23,039 nucleotides of DNA from CAYHVH01 sp964360335 (GTDB lineage: Bacteria; Patescibacteriota; Doudnabacteria; UBA920; 2-01-FULL-46-14), in NCBI GenBank assembly GCA_964360335.1, contig CAYHVH010000013.1, forward strand, positions 1 to 23,039. Reading direction: 5' to 3'. The notes under the pieces were generated by a model. That model saw nothing but the letters and a program-made list of their open reading frames with translations, was not told the DNA's origin and made no database searches. Below, in pieces: positions 1 to 6,902 of this stretch (within the stretch, counting starts at the first letter, position 1; every line of letters starts with the position of its first letter). The position numbers were made by a program, and so were the translations under genes.

Positions 1-1183
1 GGGTGCCGCTCGTCGTGAGTCGCAAAAGATAAGCATTTTGACTCGCGTGATTGACGAGAGCGAAAACCCCGAGGCCCGGAAAGTAACGGAACCGCCCGTA
101 CGTGCCCTGTCTCTCCGGTGAGCCCGGGCCGCCGGCAAACGTGCGACTTGTGCATGATTTCGCATCGAGGTCAATGGTCCAGACAGTATCGCCGGTCATC
201 CAGGCGACGATTTTGTCTGAAACCGGATCATAGGCCATCGCTGGGCCGCTACCGTCCTGGTTGCCCGGCGCTTGCGCCGTCATAATGGCGCCGCAACCGG
301 AAAGATTGAGGTTCACTGCAGTACCCGTATCCACATTCACGGCTTTCAGAAACGGCGAATTTGGCGAATTGTAATTCCCGCCAATCGTGAACCAGATCCT
401 CCGCTTGGGGTCAAGCACACTCGAGGTCGGCAGCTCGTGGGAATAGGAGGTGATCCGCGTGTAGGTCCGCGCGTCCGGGTCAAACCGCCACAAGCTGCTG
501 GTGTCGCCCAGGAATACTTTCTTGGTCTGCGGGTCGTAGAATGCGTGGACGTTGTAGGCGGCGCGCGGGCCGCTTGCAGAAATCCGCGTCCACTCCAAAG
601 TGGCGAGGTCCAAAAACCAGGTATCGTTCTGCACCACGCCGCTGCTGTAGAGGGACCCGCTGAAAACGTACATCTTGTCCAAATGCTCGACATACGCCAG
701 ACCACTATAAGTGTGGCGGGAATTCGCCTTGCCGTCCGAGGCCGCCGGCGAACTGCCCGAAGTTGGCGGGCTGGGATTGTTGAGCCGCCTCATGGTTAGA
801 TCACCCAAATCAAGCGCATAGACCTCATTGCCCGCATAATCCCCGTGGCCTCCTCCCCACACGATTAGCCGGTTGCGCTTGGTGTCCGCGATGCCACCGT
901 TCCATGCGCCGGTAACAGCCCCTTGGTTAGCACAATAGAACTGGAAGTCGTACCCGAACTGCGCCGGCGGGCAAACGCTCGAAAGTTTTGTATTCGGCAG
1001 TTCGTGCCAGCCCACCCCAGCAGGAAGCGCTACTGCCGCTTGCAAGGCCGACTCCTGAATCTCTAGTTGTTTATCCCAGAAACGCGATAAAGCAAAAACC
1101 GCCGCCCCGGCGATAATCACGATTCCGCCAAAAATTAGAGGCGCGTACCGAGAAGCACCTGTTATCTGCCTAACGTTAATCAA
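1..1183 (-). CDS. Membrane-anchored Kelch-like beta-propeller protein (partial, C-terminus outside window)
   Basis: A continuous reading frame runs on the minus strand from a TTG at 1183 to the window edge, about 394 codons without a stop, so the C-terminus is missing. The first 13 residues are polar/basic and are followed by one hydrophobic segment (about residues 14-33, rich in I, A and V), which fits a signal anchor. From about residue 95 there are Kelch-type blades: an aromatic-glycine patch containing GGGHGD and NEVYALDL, then MYVFSG, DTWFLDL, KKVFLGD and RRIWFTIGG at blade-like intervals. This predicts an extracytoplasmic propeller, probably for binding ligands or surfaces; no enzymatic role can be assigned. 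The TTG start is chosen because an in-frame TGA lies nine codons upstream and no ATG precedes the membrane segment. A consensus extended -10 (TGGTATAAT) lies about 45 nt upstream. The fold assignment is from motif spacing only. Confidence 0.72.
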   Translation of the reverse strand, partial: MINVRQITGASRYAPLIFGGIVIIAGAAVFALSRFWDKQLEIQESALQAAVALPAGVGWHELPNTKLSSVCPPAQFGYDFQFYCANQGAVTGAWNGGIADTKRNRLIVWGGGHGDYAGNEVYALDLGDLTMRRLNNPSPPTSGSSPAASDGKANSRHTYSGLAYVEHLDKMYVFSGSLYSSGVVQNDTWFLDLATLEWTRISASGPRAAYNVHAFYDPQTKKVFLGDTSSLWRFDPDARTYTRITSYSHELPTSSVLDPKRRIWFTIGGNYNSPNSPFLKAVNVDTGTAVNLNLSGCGAIMTAQAPGNQDGSGPAMAYDPVSDKIVAWMTGDTVWTIDLDAKSCTSRTFAGGPGSPERQGTYGRFRYFPGLGVFALVNHASQNAYLLRLTTSGT

Positions 1184-1226
1184 TTTTGTTTTTTGGTTTT
1201 GGTTTCAATTGGATTTTTATACCATT

Positions 1227-1235
1227 ATTATACCA
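1227..1235 (-). promoter_or_regulatory. Extended -10 promoter element for the Kelch-like gene
   Basis: On the minus strand the sequence reads TGG-TATAAT, a perfect extended -10, in the short gap between the gatB stop and the TTG start at 1183. A second, weaker TGGTATAAA follows directly. No good -35 is visible, because it would lie inside the end of gatB. It suggests the Kelch-like gene can be transcribed independently of the gat genes with a leader of about 35-40 nt. Confidence 0.5.
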
Positions 1236-1251
1236 AATTTATCGCAAAAAA

Positions 1252-2730
1252 TCAAGGCTGCCGCAATTTAGCTGCTAGGATTTTGTTGACCAGGTGCGGG
1301 TTGCCTTGGCCTCTCATCTCGGCCATCACTTGGCCGACCAAAAAGCCTAGGGCCTCGGTTTTGCCGGCCCGAAAGTCGGCTGCGGCCTTGGGGTTGCTGT
1401 TGATAATTTTTTCCACGGCAACGGCTATCGCCGCTTCATCCGAAACCTGAGCAATCCCTTGGTCCGCAACAATGTTCGAGGGATCGCCCCCTTTTTCAAA
1501 CATAATCTGCAAAACTCTCTTGCCGGCAGTGGCGCTAATCTCTCCCCGGTCAATCATTTTGATGAGTTCGGCCAGATTTTCGGCCGTGACTCGGGAATCC
1601 TGGGGTAGCACATTCGCCGCCTTCAAGAGTGCTTGAAAATCGCCAACAATCCAGTTGCATGCCAGTTTGGCAAATCTTTTTACATCGTCACTGGGCAACC
1701 CTTCCGAGGAAAACCACTGCGAGAGTTCGGAAACTACGTCTTCAAAATATGCAGCCAAATTTTTATCACCGACCAAAACTTCGGCATCCAGAGCGGGCAA
1801 GCCGAATTCCCGCATAAACCGGTCTTGCTTGTCGGCCGGCAATTCGGGGAGCGAGGCCCGGAGCTCTAGAACCTCCTTCCGAGAAAAATGCAAAACCGGC
1901 AAATCCGGCTCCGGAAAATACCGGTAGTCTTGGGCTTCTTCCTTGGTGCGCTGGGCCGTGGATATCCTTTTCGCATCATCCCAGCCCCGCGTTTCATTGG
2001 TTAAGCCATCTCCTTCAAGCAAGGCTTCCCTCTGGCGCTTAATTTCGTAAGCTAGGGCCGCTTCTACCGCCTTGAAAGAATTAAGATTTTTTATTTCCAC
2101 TTTATAGGCGGGGAGATCCTCCTGGCCCTCCGGCCGCAGGGAAATGTTGGCATCACAGCGCAGATGGCCCTTCTCCATGTCCGCCTCGGAAACCCCCAAA
2201 TAGCGGACGGTATTGCGCAAATTCTGCAAAAAGAGTTTGGCTTCGGCCGGGGTCCGCAAATCCGGTTCGGTGACAATTTCCAACAAAGGCACTCCCGCGC
2301 GGTTCAGGTCCACCAAGGTGTTGTTCCCCTCGTGAATCAGTTTGCCGGCGTCTTCCTCGAGATGGGCCCGGGTGATGCGAATCACCCGACTGTCCTTTTC
2401 CGTGGTCAACACGACTTTGCCGCGGCCGCAGAGCGGCTGGTCATACTGGGAAATCTGGTAACCTTTCGGTAAATCCGGATAAAAATAATTTTTCCGGTCG
2501 AACTTCGAATACTCCGGGACTTCGCAGTCCAAAGCCAAACCGACCAAAATTGCTTTTTTTATCGCCTCGCCGTTGGCGACCGGCAGACTCCCCGGCTGGC
2601 CGGTACAAACCTCGCAGATATTTTTGTTAGGCTCGGCCTCATCCGGATTATTGGGCGAGCTGCAAAACATTTTCGACTGGGTCTTGAGCTGGACGTGGAT
2701 CTCGAGGCCGATGACGGGTTCGTAGTTCAT
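1252..2730 (-). CDS. gatB: Asp-tRNA(Asn)/Glu-tRNA(Gln) amidotransferase subunit B
   Basis: GatB binds misacylated Glu-tRNA(Gln) or Asp-tRNA(Asn), phosphorylates the side chain and accepts ammonia channelled from GatA. The protein has 492 residues, close to the usual 475-490. It opens with the family signature YEPVIGLEIHVQL (residues 3-15). Further GatB landmarks are CTGQPGSLPV, LPKGYQISQYDQPL, HLEEDAGKL, LVDLNRAGVPLLEIVTEPD and RCDANISLR. A YqeY-like tRNA-binding tail occupies roughly residues 345-490 and ends in a typical short basic end. It is the last gene of a C-A-B operon and is separated from gatA by an AT-rich repeat spacer of about 100 bp. The stop is TGA. The locus implies that Gln-tRNA and/or Asn-tRNA is made by transamidation in this organism. 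Confidence 0.97.
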   Translation of the reverse strand: MNYEPVIGLEIHVQLKTQSKMFCSSPNNPDEAEPNKNICEVCTGQPGSLPVANGEAIKKAILVGLALDCEVPEYSKFDRKNYFYPDLPKGYQISQYDQPLCGRGKVVLTTEKDSRVIRITRAHLEEDAGKLIHEGNNTLVDLNRAGVPLLEIVTEPDLRTPAEAKLFLQNLRNTVRYLGVSEADMEKGHLRCDANISLRPEGQEDLPAYKVEIKNLNSFKAVEAALAYEIKRQREALLEGDGLTNETRGWDDAKRISTAQRTKEEAQDYRYFPEPDLPVLHFSRKEVLELRASLPELPADKQDRFMREFGLPALDAEVLVGDKNLAAYFEDVVSELSQWFSSEGLPSDDVKRFAKLACNWIVGDFQALLKAANVLPQDSRVTAENLAELIKMIDRGEISATAGKRVLQIMFEKGGDPSNIVADQGIAQVSDEAAIAVAVEKIINSNPKAAADFRAGKTEALGFLVGQVMAEMRGQGNPHLVNKILAAKLRQP

Positions 2731-2832
2731 TAAATCAAAAATTAAAAATCAAAATGTAAAATGACAATGTAAAGATTAAAAAAATTAAGATTTTGGTTTG
2801 TCATTTTGATTTTTGCATTTTCCATTTTGAAT
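2731..2832. repeat. AT-rich spacer, AAATCAAAAATC family
   Basis: This gap between gatA and gatB is almost only A and T, with recurring words such as AAAATCAAAATGTAAAATG, GACAATGTAAA and, inverted, TTTGATTTTTGCATTTT. The two halves form an imperfect inverted repeat. The same words occur at 21769-21815 and inside the 5' coding end of the four-helix-bundle gene near 22150-22211. No gene is visible in it. Confidence 0.6.
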
Positions 2833-4311
2833 TTAGTATCCCGGAGGGATACGCTTGTGCCAATCTGTCGCTTGCTGGTAAGCGTAGCCCACTTGAAAAA
2901 TCTTCTCCTCTCCCCATTGCGGTCCGATAATCTGCAAGCCCACTGGTAATTCCACGTCTTCTCCGTCCGCCGGTTTCCCAAAGCCGCAAGGAATAGATAG
3001 CGCCGGCAGTCCCGCCAGGGCAGCGGGGATGTTGAGTTGATCGGCAATGTAGCCGAACAAGGGGTTATCCGCCGCGCCGCCAATCTTAATAGCCACGTTC
3101 GGACTGGAAGGGCACAACAGGACGTCAACTTTCTTAAATACTTCAGCAAACTCGTTGACCAAGAGCCTTCTGACTCGCTGGGCTTTGAGATAATAGGCAT
3201 CCCGGTATCCGGCCGAAAGGGCATAAGCGCCGGTCATGATCCGGCGTTTGGCCTCATCGCCAAAACCTTCCCCCCTCGTTTTGCTGTAAATTTCAAACAA
3301 ATCCTGGGCCGCGGTGGTAACATGGCCGAACCGAATACCGTCATACCGGGAAAGGTTGGAGCTAATCTCCGAAGGGGTTACGATCGCATAAACCATCGAA
3401 CCATAGGCGGTGAGCGGCAACGACACGCTCTTAATCTCGGCCCCCAGATGCCGCACCTCTTCAATGGCCTCTTTGGTCCGCTTCTCCACATCCGCTTCCA
3501 TCCCGCTGACAAAATATTCTTTCGGCACGCCAACCGTCATCCCCTTAAGGTCCGATCGCAAGAGTTTTGACCAGTTCTTGACTTCCGCTCTAGAAGTGGT
3601 TGCATCTTTCGGATCAAAGCCAGCTAGGATTTCCGCGGTTAGCACCAAATCCTCCACTGTCCGGCCGACCGACCCGATGCTGTCGGTCGAGGAAGTCATG
3701 GCAATCACACCAAAGCGCGACACCCGCCCGTAGGTCGGCTTCCACCCCGAGAGCCCGCAAAGACTGGCCGGCTGACGGATGGACCCTCCCGTTTCGGTGG
3801 CAAGCGCCAACGGCGCCAGTCCGGCGGCCACCGCCGCGGTGCTGCCCCCCGAGGAGCCGCCCGGAATTCGAGACAGATCCCAAGGATTGTGGCTGGGGCC
3901 AAAGTAGGAAGTTTCGGTTGAGGAGCCGTGGGCGAATTGGTCAAGATTGGTTTTGCCCAGCAGCACGGCTTTTTGCTCCTGCAATTTTGCGATTACCGTC
4001 GCGTCATATACCGGCTGGAAATTCTCCAAGATTTTGGATGCAGCCGTGGTCCGAATCCCTCGAGTGCTGAATAAATCTTTGGCCGCGTAGGGAATGCCGG
4101 TCAAAATCTCGGCCTGTCCTTTGAGAATCGCTTCATCGGCCTCCTTGGCTTGCCGGAGCGCTTCTTCTTCGGTCAAGGTGATGAAGGCGCGCAGTTTTTC
4201 ATCATACTTTTTGATACGCTCCAGGAAAAACTTGGCAAGTTCAACAGCCGAGAATTGCTTCTTTCTCAATCCAGCTGATAATTCTTTAATTGTGGCAAAT
4301 GCTAGATCCAT
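2833..4311 (-). CDS. gatA: Asp-tRNA(Asn)/Glu-tRNA(Gln) amidotransferase subunit A (glutaminase)
   Basis: GatA releases ammonia from glutamine for the GatB kinase/transferase site. It is an amidase-signature protein of 492 residues, the normal family size. The catalytic triad expected from characterised GatA proteins is visible: Lys78 in GIPYAAKDLF, the cis-Ser of the glycine/serine motif GGSSGGS (residues 151-157, Ser153) and the nucleophile Ser177 in ETGGSIRQPA. The conserved PTYGRVSRFG and STDSIGSVGR stretches follow. It lies downstream of gatC and upstream of gatB on the minus strand. The start at 4311 gives the expected N-terminus (DLAFATIKELSAGL). There is no clear Shine-Dalgarno, as is common here. 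A TACGAA-rich palindromic spacer separates it from gatC. Confidence 0.97.
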   Translation of the reverse strand: MDLAFATIKELSAGLRKKQFSAVELAKFFLERIKKYDEKLRAFITLTEEEALRQAKEADEAILKGQAEILTGIPYAAKDLFSTRGIRTTAASKILENFQPVYDATVIAKLQEQKAVLLGKTNLDQFAHGSSTETSYFGPSHNPWDLSRIPGGSSGGSTAAVAAGLAPLALATETGGSIRQPASLCGLSGWKPTYGRVSRFGVIAMTSSTDSIGSVGRTVEDLVLTAEILAGFDPKDATTSRAEVKNWSKLLRSDLKGMTVGVPKEYFVSGMEADVEKRTKEAIEEVRHLGAEIKSVSLPLTAYGSMVYAIVTPSEISSNLSRYDGIRFGHVTTAAQDLFEIYSKTRGEGFGDEAKRRIMTGAYALSAGYRDAYYLKAQRVRRLLVNEFAEVFKKVDVLLCPSSPNVAIKIGGAADNPLFGYIADQLNIPAALAGLPALSIPCGFGKPADGEDVELPVGLQIIGPQWGEEKIFQVGYAYQQATDWHKRIPPGY

Positions 4312-4327
4312 AATTAGTAACGTTATA

Positions 4328-4434
4328 CAAATATACGAATTCGTGCGAATGATACTAATTAGATACGAATAGTCGTCGGAAACGCAAATTTGTATTTATT
4401 CGTATCATTAGCATACATTCGTATATATATTGGT
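4328..4434. repeat. TACGAA-family palindromic spacer (gatC/gatA gap)
   Basis: The left arm contains ATATACGAAT, GCGAATGATAC and ATACGAATAG. The right arm, read as reverse complement, gives ATATACGAAT, GCTAATGATAC and GATACGAATAAATA. The arms therefore form a long imperfect palindrome over about 100 bp in the gap between gatC and gatA. The same word family fills the lemA/htpX gap (5338-5416) and recurs as a single arm at 22674-22709. Confidence 0.7.
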
Positions 4435-4441
4435 ATGGCAT

Positions 4442-4729
4442 TCAAAATACTTTCTTAACTTTAATAAATCGGCCCTTGCTGGCGGGCGCATTTTTAATAA
4501 TCGCCGAGGCTAAGCTTTGAAGCCCTTGGGCTCGATCCTCGCGGGAAACATTCTCCAGACCGGTAACGGCAGCCAAAGGCTCCACTCCCTCGGTATTTAC
4601 GGTTTTGAGGACCTCGATATATCCCAAAACTTTATTGAGGTCGGCCTGAAACTTTTCGACCTCATGGGCCCCGAGTTCGATCCGGGCCAGTTTGGCAATG
4701 TGTTCGACTTCCTGTTTTGTGATTGACAT
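4442..4729 (-). CDS. gatC: Asp-tRNA(Asn)/Glu-tRNA(Gln) amidotransferase subunit C
   Basis: GatC is the small scaffold that wraps GatA and GatB together. The protein has 95 residues, normal for the family. The characteristic start (ITKQEVEHIAKLARIEL, residues 3-19) is followed by the FQADLNKVLGYIEVL helix and a V-x-P-L-A-A-V segment. It is the first gene of the gatC-gatA-gatB unit and is divergent from lemA; the 58-bp gap between the two start codons is AT-rich and holds TATATT/TATAAA-like hexamers on both strands, which suggests back-to-back promoters. Confidence 0.95.
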   Translation of the reverse strand: MSITKQEVEHIAKLARIELGAHEVEKFQADLNKVLGYIEVLKTVNTEGVEPLAAVTGLENVSREDRAQGLQSLASAIIKNAPASKGRFIKVKKVF

Positions 4730-4787
4730 AACCTAATAATAATATAAACTGAAGGTGGAAAGCAAAAATCTTAATGAGAAACAAACT
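4730..4787. promoter_or_regulatory. Probable divergent promoter region between gatC and lemA
   Basis: The gap between the divergent start codons of gatC and lemA is AT-rich. It contains TATAAA on the plus strand and TATATT/TATTAT on the minus strand near 4733-4748, which are candidate -10 elements. No convincing -35 boxes were found, so the call rests mainly on gene orientation. Confidence 0.35.
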
Positions 4788-5336
4788 ATGACTATTTTTT
4801 GGATACTTCTGGCTCTAGCAATCGTCTGGCTGGTCGGCATTTATAATTCCCTGATTCGCTCGAGAAACCGGGTGGACGAGGCCTGGAGCGATATCGAGGT
4901 CCAGCTCAAACGCCGCTACGACCTCATCCCCAACCTCGTCAGTACGGTCCAGGGTTACGCGAAACACGAAAAAACTCTCTTTGAAAACGTGACGAAGGCA
5001 CGCTCCCAGGCGATGTCCGCAACGGGTGTCCACGACAAACTGGAAAAAGAAAATGTGTTGAGCTCCACGCTCCGCTCCCTGTTTGCAGTAGCGGAAAATT
5101 ACCCGGACCTCAAGGCCAACCAGAACTTCTTGGGACTCCAGAACGACCTCACCGACACGGAAAACAAAATCCAGGCGGCGCGCCGGTTCTACAACGGCAA
5201 TGTCCGGGACTTCAACACCAAGCTTCAGGTTTTTCCCACCAATCTCCTTGCCAGTACCTTGAAATTTACCCCCCGCGAATTTTTCGACATCGACGAAAAA
5301 GGCCCCGAAGGCCAGCCGGTGAAAGTGGAATTTTAA
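4788..5336 (+). CDS. lemA: LemA family protein
   Basis: LemA proteins are single-pass membrane proteins with a long helical extracytoplasmic bundle; their biochemical role is not settled. The start chosen is the ATG at 4788 (182 residues), because the protein then begins directly with the transmembrane helix (TIFWILLALAIVWLVGIYN, residues 2-20). An upstream GTG at 4755 would only add a polar 11-residue extension. The family core is clear: SRNRVDEAWSDIEVQLKRR, DLIPNLVSTVQGYAKHE, then the helical ALRSLFAVAENYPDLKANQNF-type stretch, NKIQAARRFYNGNVRDFN and a C-terminal FFDIDE segment. It is followed by htpX, an arrangement often seen in bacteria, with a TACGAA palindrome between the two. Confidence 0.93.
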   Translation: MTIFWILLALAIVWLVGIYNSLIRSRNRVDEAWSDIEVQLKRRYDLIPNLVSTVQGYAKHEKTLFENVTKARSQAMSATGVHDKLEKENVLSSTLRSLFAVAENYPDLKANQNFLGLQNDLTDTENKIQAARRFYNGNVRDFNTKLQVFPTNLLASTLKFTPREFFDIDEKGPEGQPVKVEF

Positions 5337-5337
5337 G

Positions 5338-5416
5338 CTACGAAAGTACGAATTAGTACGAAATTACGAAAGTTTTGACTTTTTCGTATTTTCGTAAAAA
5401 TTTCGTAATTTCGTAG
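5338..5416. repeat. TACGAA-family palindrome (lemA/htpX gap)
   Basis: This 79-bp element starts CTACGAAAGTACGAA and ends TTCGTAATTTCGTAG. Its halves are imperfect reverse complements: the left arm carries TACGAAATTACGAAAG and the right arm, reverse-complemented, carries TACGAAAATACGAAAAAG. It occupies nearly the whole lemA/htpX gap and could form a long AT-rich hairpin in RNA. There is no U-tract typical of a terminator beyond it. Confidence 0.75.
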
Positions 5417-5421
5417 AGACT

Positions 5422-6321
5422 ATGATTGTTTACGACCACATCGCCTCTAACAAACGCAAAACCGCGCTACTTCTTGGCGCGTTTTTGCTGTTGATTATTT
5501 TTCTGGGCTTTTCCTTCTCCCAGGCCTACCAGGCGCCGGAAATTCTCTATTTTGCGGTCGGCTTCAGCATTCTCTATGCCCTCTTGAGCTACTATTTTAG
5601 CGCCAACATCACCTTGGCGATTTCCCGAGCGCGGCAAGTCGACCGGCAGAGTGCCCCGGAACTATATAAACTCGTGGAAAACCTCGCGATCACTGCCGGA
5701 CTTCCCACCCCGAAAATTTACCTGATTGAAGACACGGCGACAAACGCCTTTGCCACGGGCCGCAATCCCCAGAGCGCAGTAATCGTCTTCACGACCGGCA
5801 TCTTGCAAAAGCTCACCAAACCCGAGCTGGAGGGGGTGGCGGCTCACGAGCTCTCGCACGTCGGCAACTATGATATCCGGCTGATGACCCTGGTCGTGGT
5901 CCTCGCCGGGGTGCTGACTCTGCTCGCCGACTTTTTCCTGCGCTTTTCCTTTTACGGCGGCAAGGGCCGTTCGCGCGAAGGCGGCCAAGCCCAAGCGGCC
6001 TTTATGCTGGTGGGGTTGCTCCTCGCCCTCCTTTCTCCGCTAATCGCAACGCTCATTCAACTCGCGGTCTCCCGGAAACGGGAGTTTCTCGCCGACTCTT
6101 CCGGCGTGCTTCTTACCCGCTATCCCGAGGGACTGGCCTCCGCGCTCGAGAAAATCTCACGCGACACCGAGCCCTTGGAGGCGGCCAACAAAGCCACGGC
6201 TCACTTGTATATCACCAACCCGCTCAAAAACCGGCACGGCGGCGTGGGCTGGTTTGCCGGCCTGTTCAACACCCACCCGCCGATTGCGGAACGAATCAAG
6301 CGCCTGCGGGAAATGACCTAG
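5422..6321 (+). CDS. htpX: HtpX-like membrane zinc metalloprotease (M48)
   Basis: HtpX is a membrane-bound M48 endopeptidase that degrades damaged membrane proteins. The protein has 299 residues. Two hydrophobic N-terminal segments (about 14-34 and 41-60) come before the catalytic domain. The zinc-binding HELSH is at residues 142-146, and the likely third ligand is Glu221 in RKREFLADS. A hydrophobic stretch between them (about 154-175 and 192-214) matches the inner membrane hairpins of HtpX. The C-terminus contains the family FNTHPPIAERIKRL motif. The gene follows lemA with an 85-bp gap filled by a palindromic repeat, so it is probably cotranscribed. Confidence 0.95.
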   Translation: MIVYDHIASNKRKTALLLGAFLLLIIFLGFSFSQAYQAPEILYFAVGFSILYALLSYYFSANITLAISRARQVDRQSAPELYKLVENLAITAGLPTPKIYLIEDTATNAFATGRNPQSAVIVFTTGILQKLTKPELEGVAAHELSHVGNYDIRLMTLVVVLAGVLTLLADFFLRFSFYGGKGRSREGGQAQAAFMLVGLLLALLSPLIATLIQLAVSRKREFLADSSGVLLTRYPEGLASALEKISRDTEPLEAANKATAHLYITNPLKNRHGGVGWFAGLFNTHPPIAERIKRLREMT

Positions 6322-6325
6322 ATTT

Positions 6326-6772
6326 TTAGCGCTCACCCAGTAAGAGCGGACCGATGACGTCCAGGCGGAATCCCCGGCTTTTGAGACTCCGGGCGAGTTT
6401 TTCATAGCCGCTCCGGCCTTGACGTTTTAATTTTTTCAGAAGCCGCTCGGCGATTTTTTTTTCGTCTTCCAGAGTCAAAAACTCCTCCAAAGCTTTCGCC
6501 GCCATCTCCGAGGGAATCTGGCGGGAGAGGAGCTTGGCCTTGACGCCGAAATAGCCAAAGTCTTTGTAGCGCTTGAAGTTATCCACGAAAATCTGGGCAA
6601 ACCGCTCATCGTCCAAAAATTTCTGCTCCTCGAGTTGCCGCAAAACCGGCCGGATCGCCTGGTCCTGGAAACCGCGAATCTTGAGTTTGCGGTAGAGTTC
6701 GCCCGTGGTATGAAGCCTGACGGACAACAGCTTCACCGCTTTCTCATAGACTTTTTGATTGAGCTCGCTCAT
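6326..6772 (-). CDS. recX: Regulatory protein RecX
   Basis: RecX modulates RecA filaments. The protein (148 residues, starting MSELNQKVYEKAVKLLS) consists of three-helix RecX repeats: an N-terminal repeat with LLSVRLHTTGELYRKLKIRG, a second with LDDERFAQIFVDNFKRYKDFG, and a third with a KKIAERLLKKLKRQG / KLARSLKSRGF ending. The ATG at 6772 is chosen over a longer frame reaching 7003, because the upstream part would overlap clpC and has no family resemblance. Seven nucleotides before the ATG lies a -10-like TG-T-TATTAT on the minus strand, so the transcript may be leaderless. The gene ends 5 bp from htpX in a convergent arrangement. Confidence 0.9.
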   Translation of the reverse strand: MSELNQKVYEKAVKLLSVRLHTTGELYRKLKIRGFQDQAIRPVLRQLEEQKFLDDERFAQIFVDNFKRYKDFGYFGVKAKLLSRQIPSEMAAKALEEFLTLEDEKKIAERLLKKLKRQGRSGYEKLARSLKSRGFRLDVIGPLLLGER

Positions 6773-6778
6773 GCTAGA

Positions 6779-6787
6779 ATAATAACA
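6779..6787 (-). promoter_or_regulatory. Extended -10 for recX (leaderless arrangement)
   Basis: On the minus strand TG-T-TATTAT ends seven nucleotides before the recX ATG, so transcription would start at or next to the start codon. A TTGCTT at the -35 position (6801-6806) gives partial support. Confidence 0.4.
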
Positions 6788-6811
6788 GGAACGAACTATG
6801 AAGCAAAAAAA

Positions 6812-6891
6812 CGACCTCTCCCTTTTCCCTCCCCATCTCCTGGGGAGGGGGCCTCTCTCCAAGTGATGGAGAGAGGTTGGGAGAGAGGTCG
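6812..6891. repeat. Three-hairpin GC-rich palindromic repeat between recX and clpC
   Basis: An outer stem pairs CGACCTCTCCC (6812-6822) with GGGAGAGAGGTCG (6879-6891). Inside it are two perfect or near-perfect hairpins: CCTCCCC...GGGGAGG (about 6828-6850) and CCTCTCTCC-AAGTGAT-GGAGAGAGG (6852-6876). It would fold as a three-way junction or cruciform. It ends 11 bp before the clpC start and so lies in the clpC leader or promoter region. Confidence 0.75.
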
Positions 6892-6902
6892 AAGATAAAG
6901 AA

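Noticed and set aside
272..799. A 175-codon plus-strand open frame and a 119-codon minus-strand frame (346-705)
   Set aside because: Both are shadows of the Kelch-like gene, whose continuous minus-strand frame shows propeller motifs; their own products are Arg/Pro-rich with no domain pattern.
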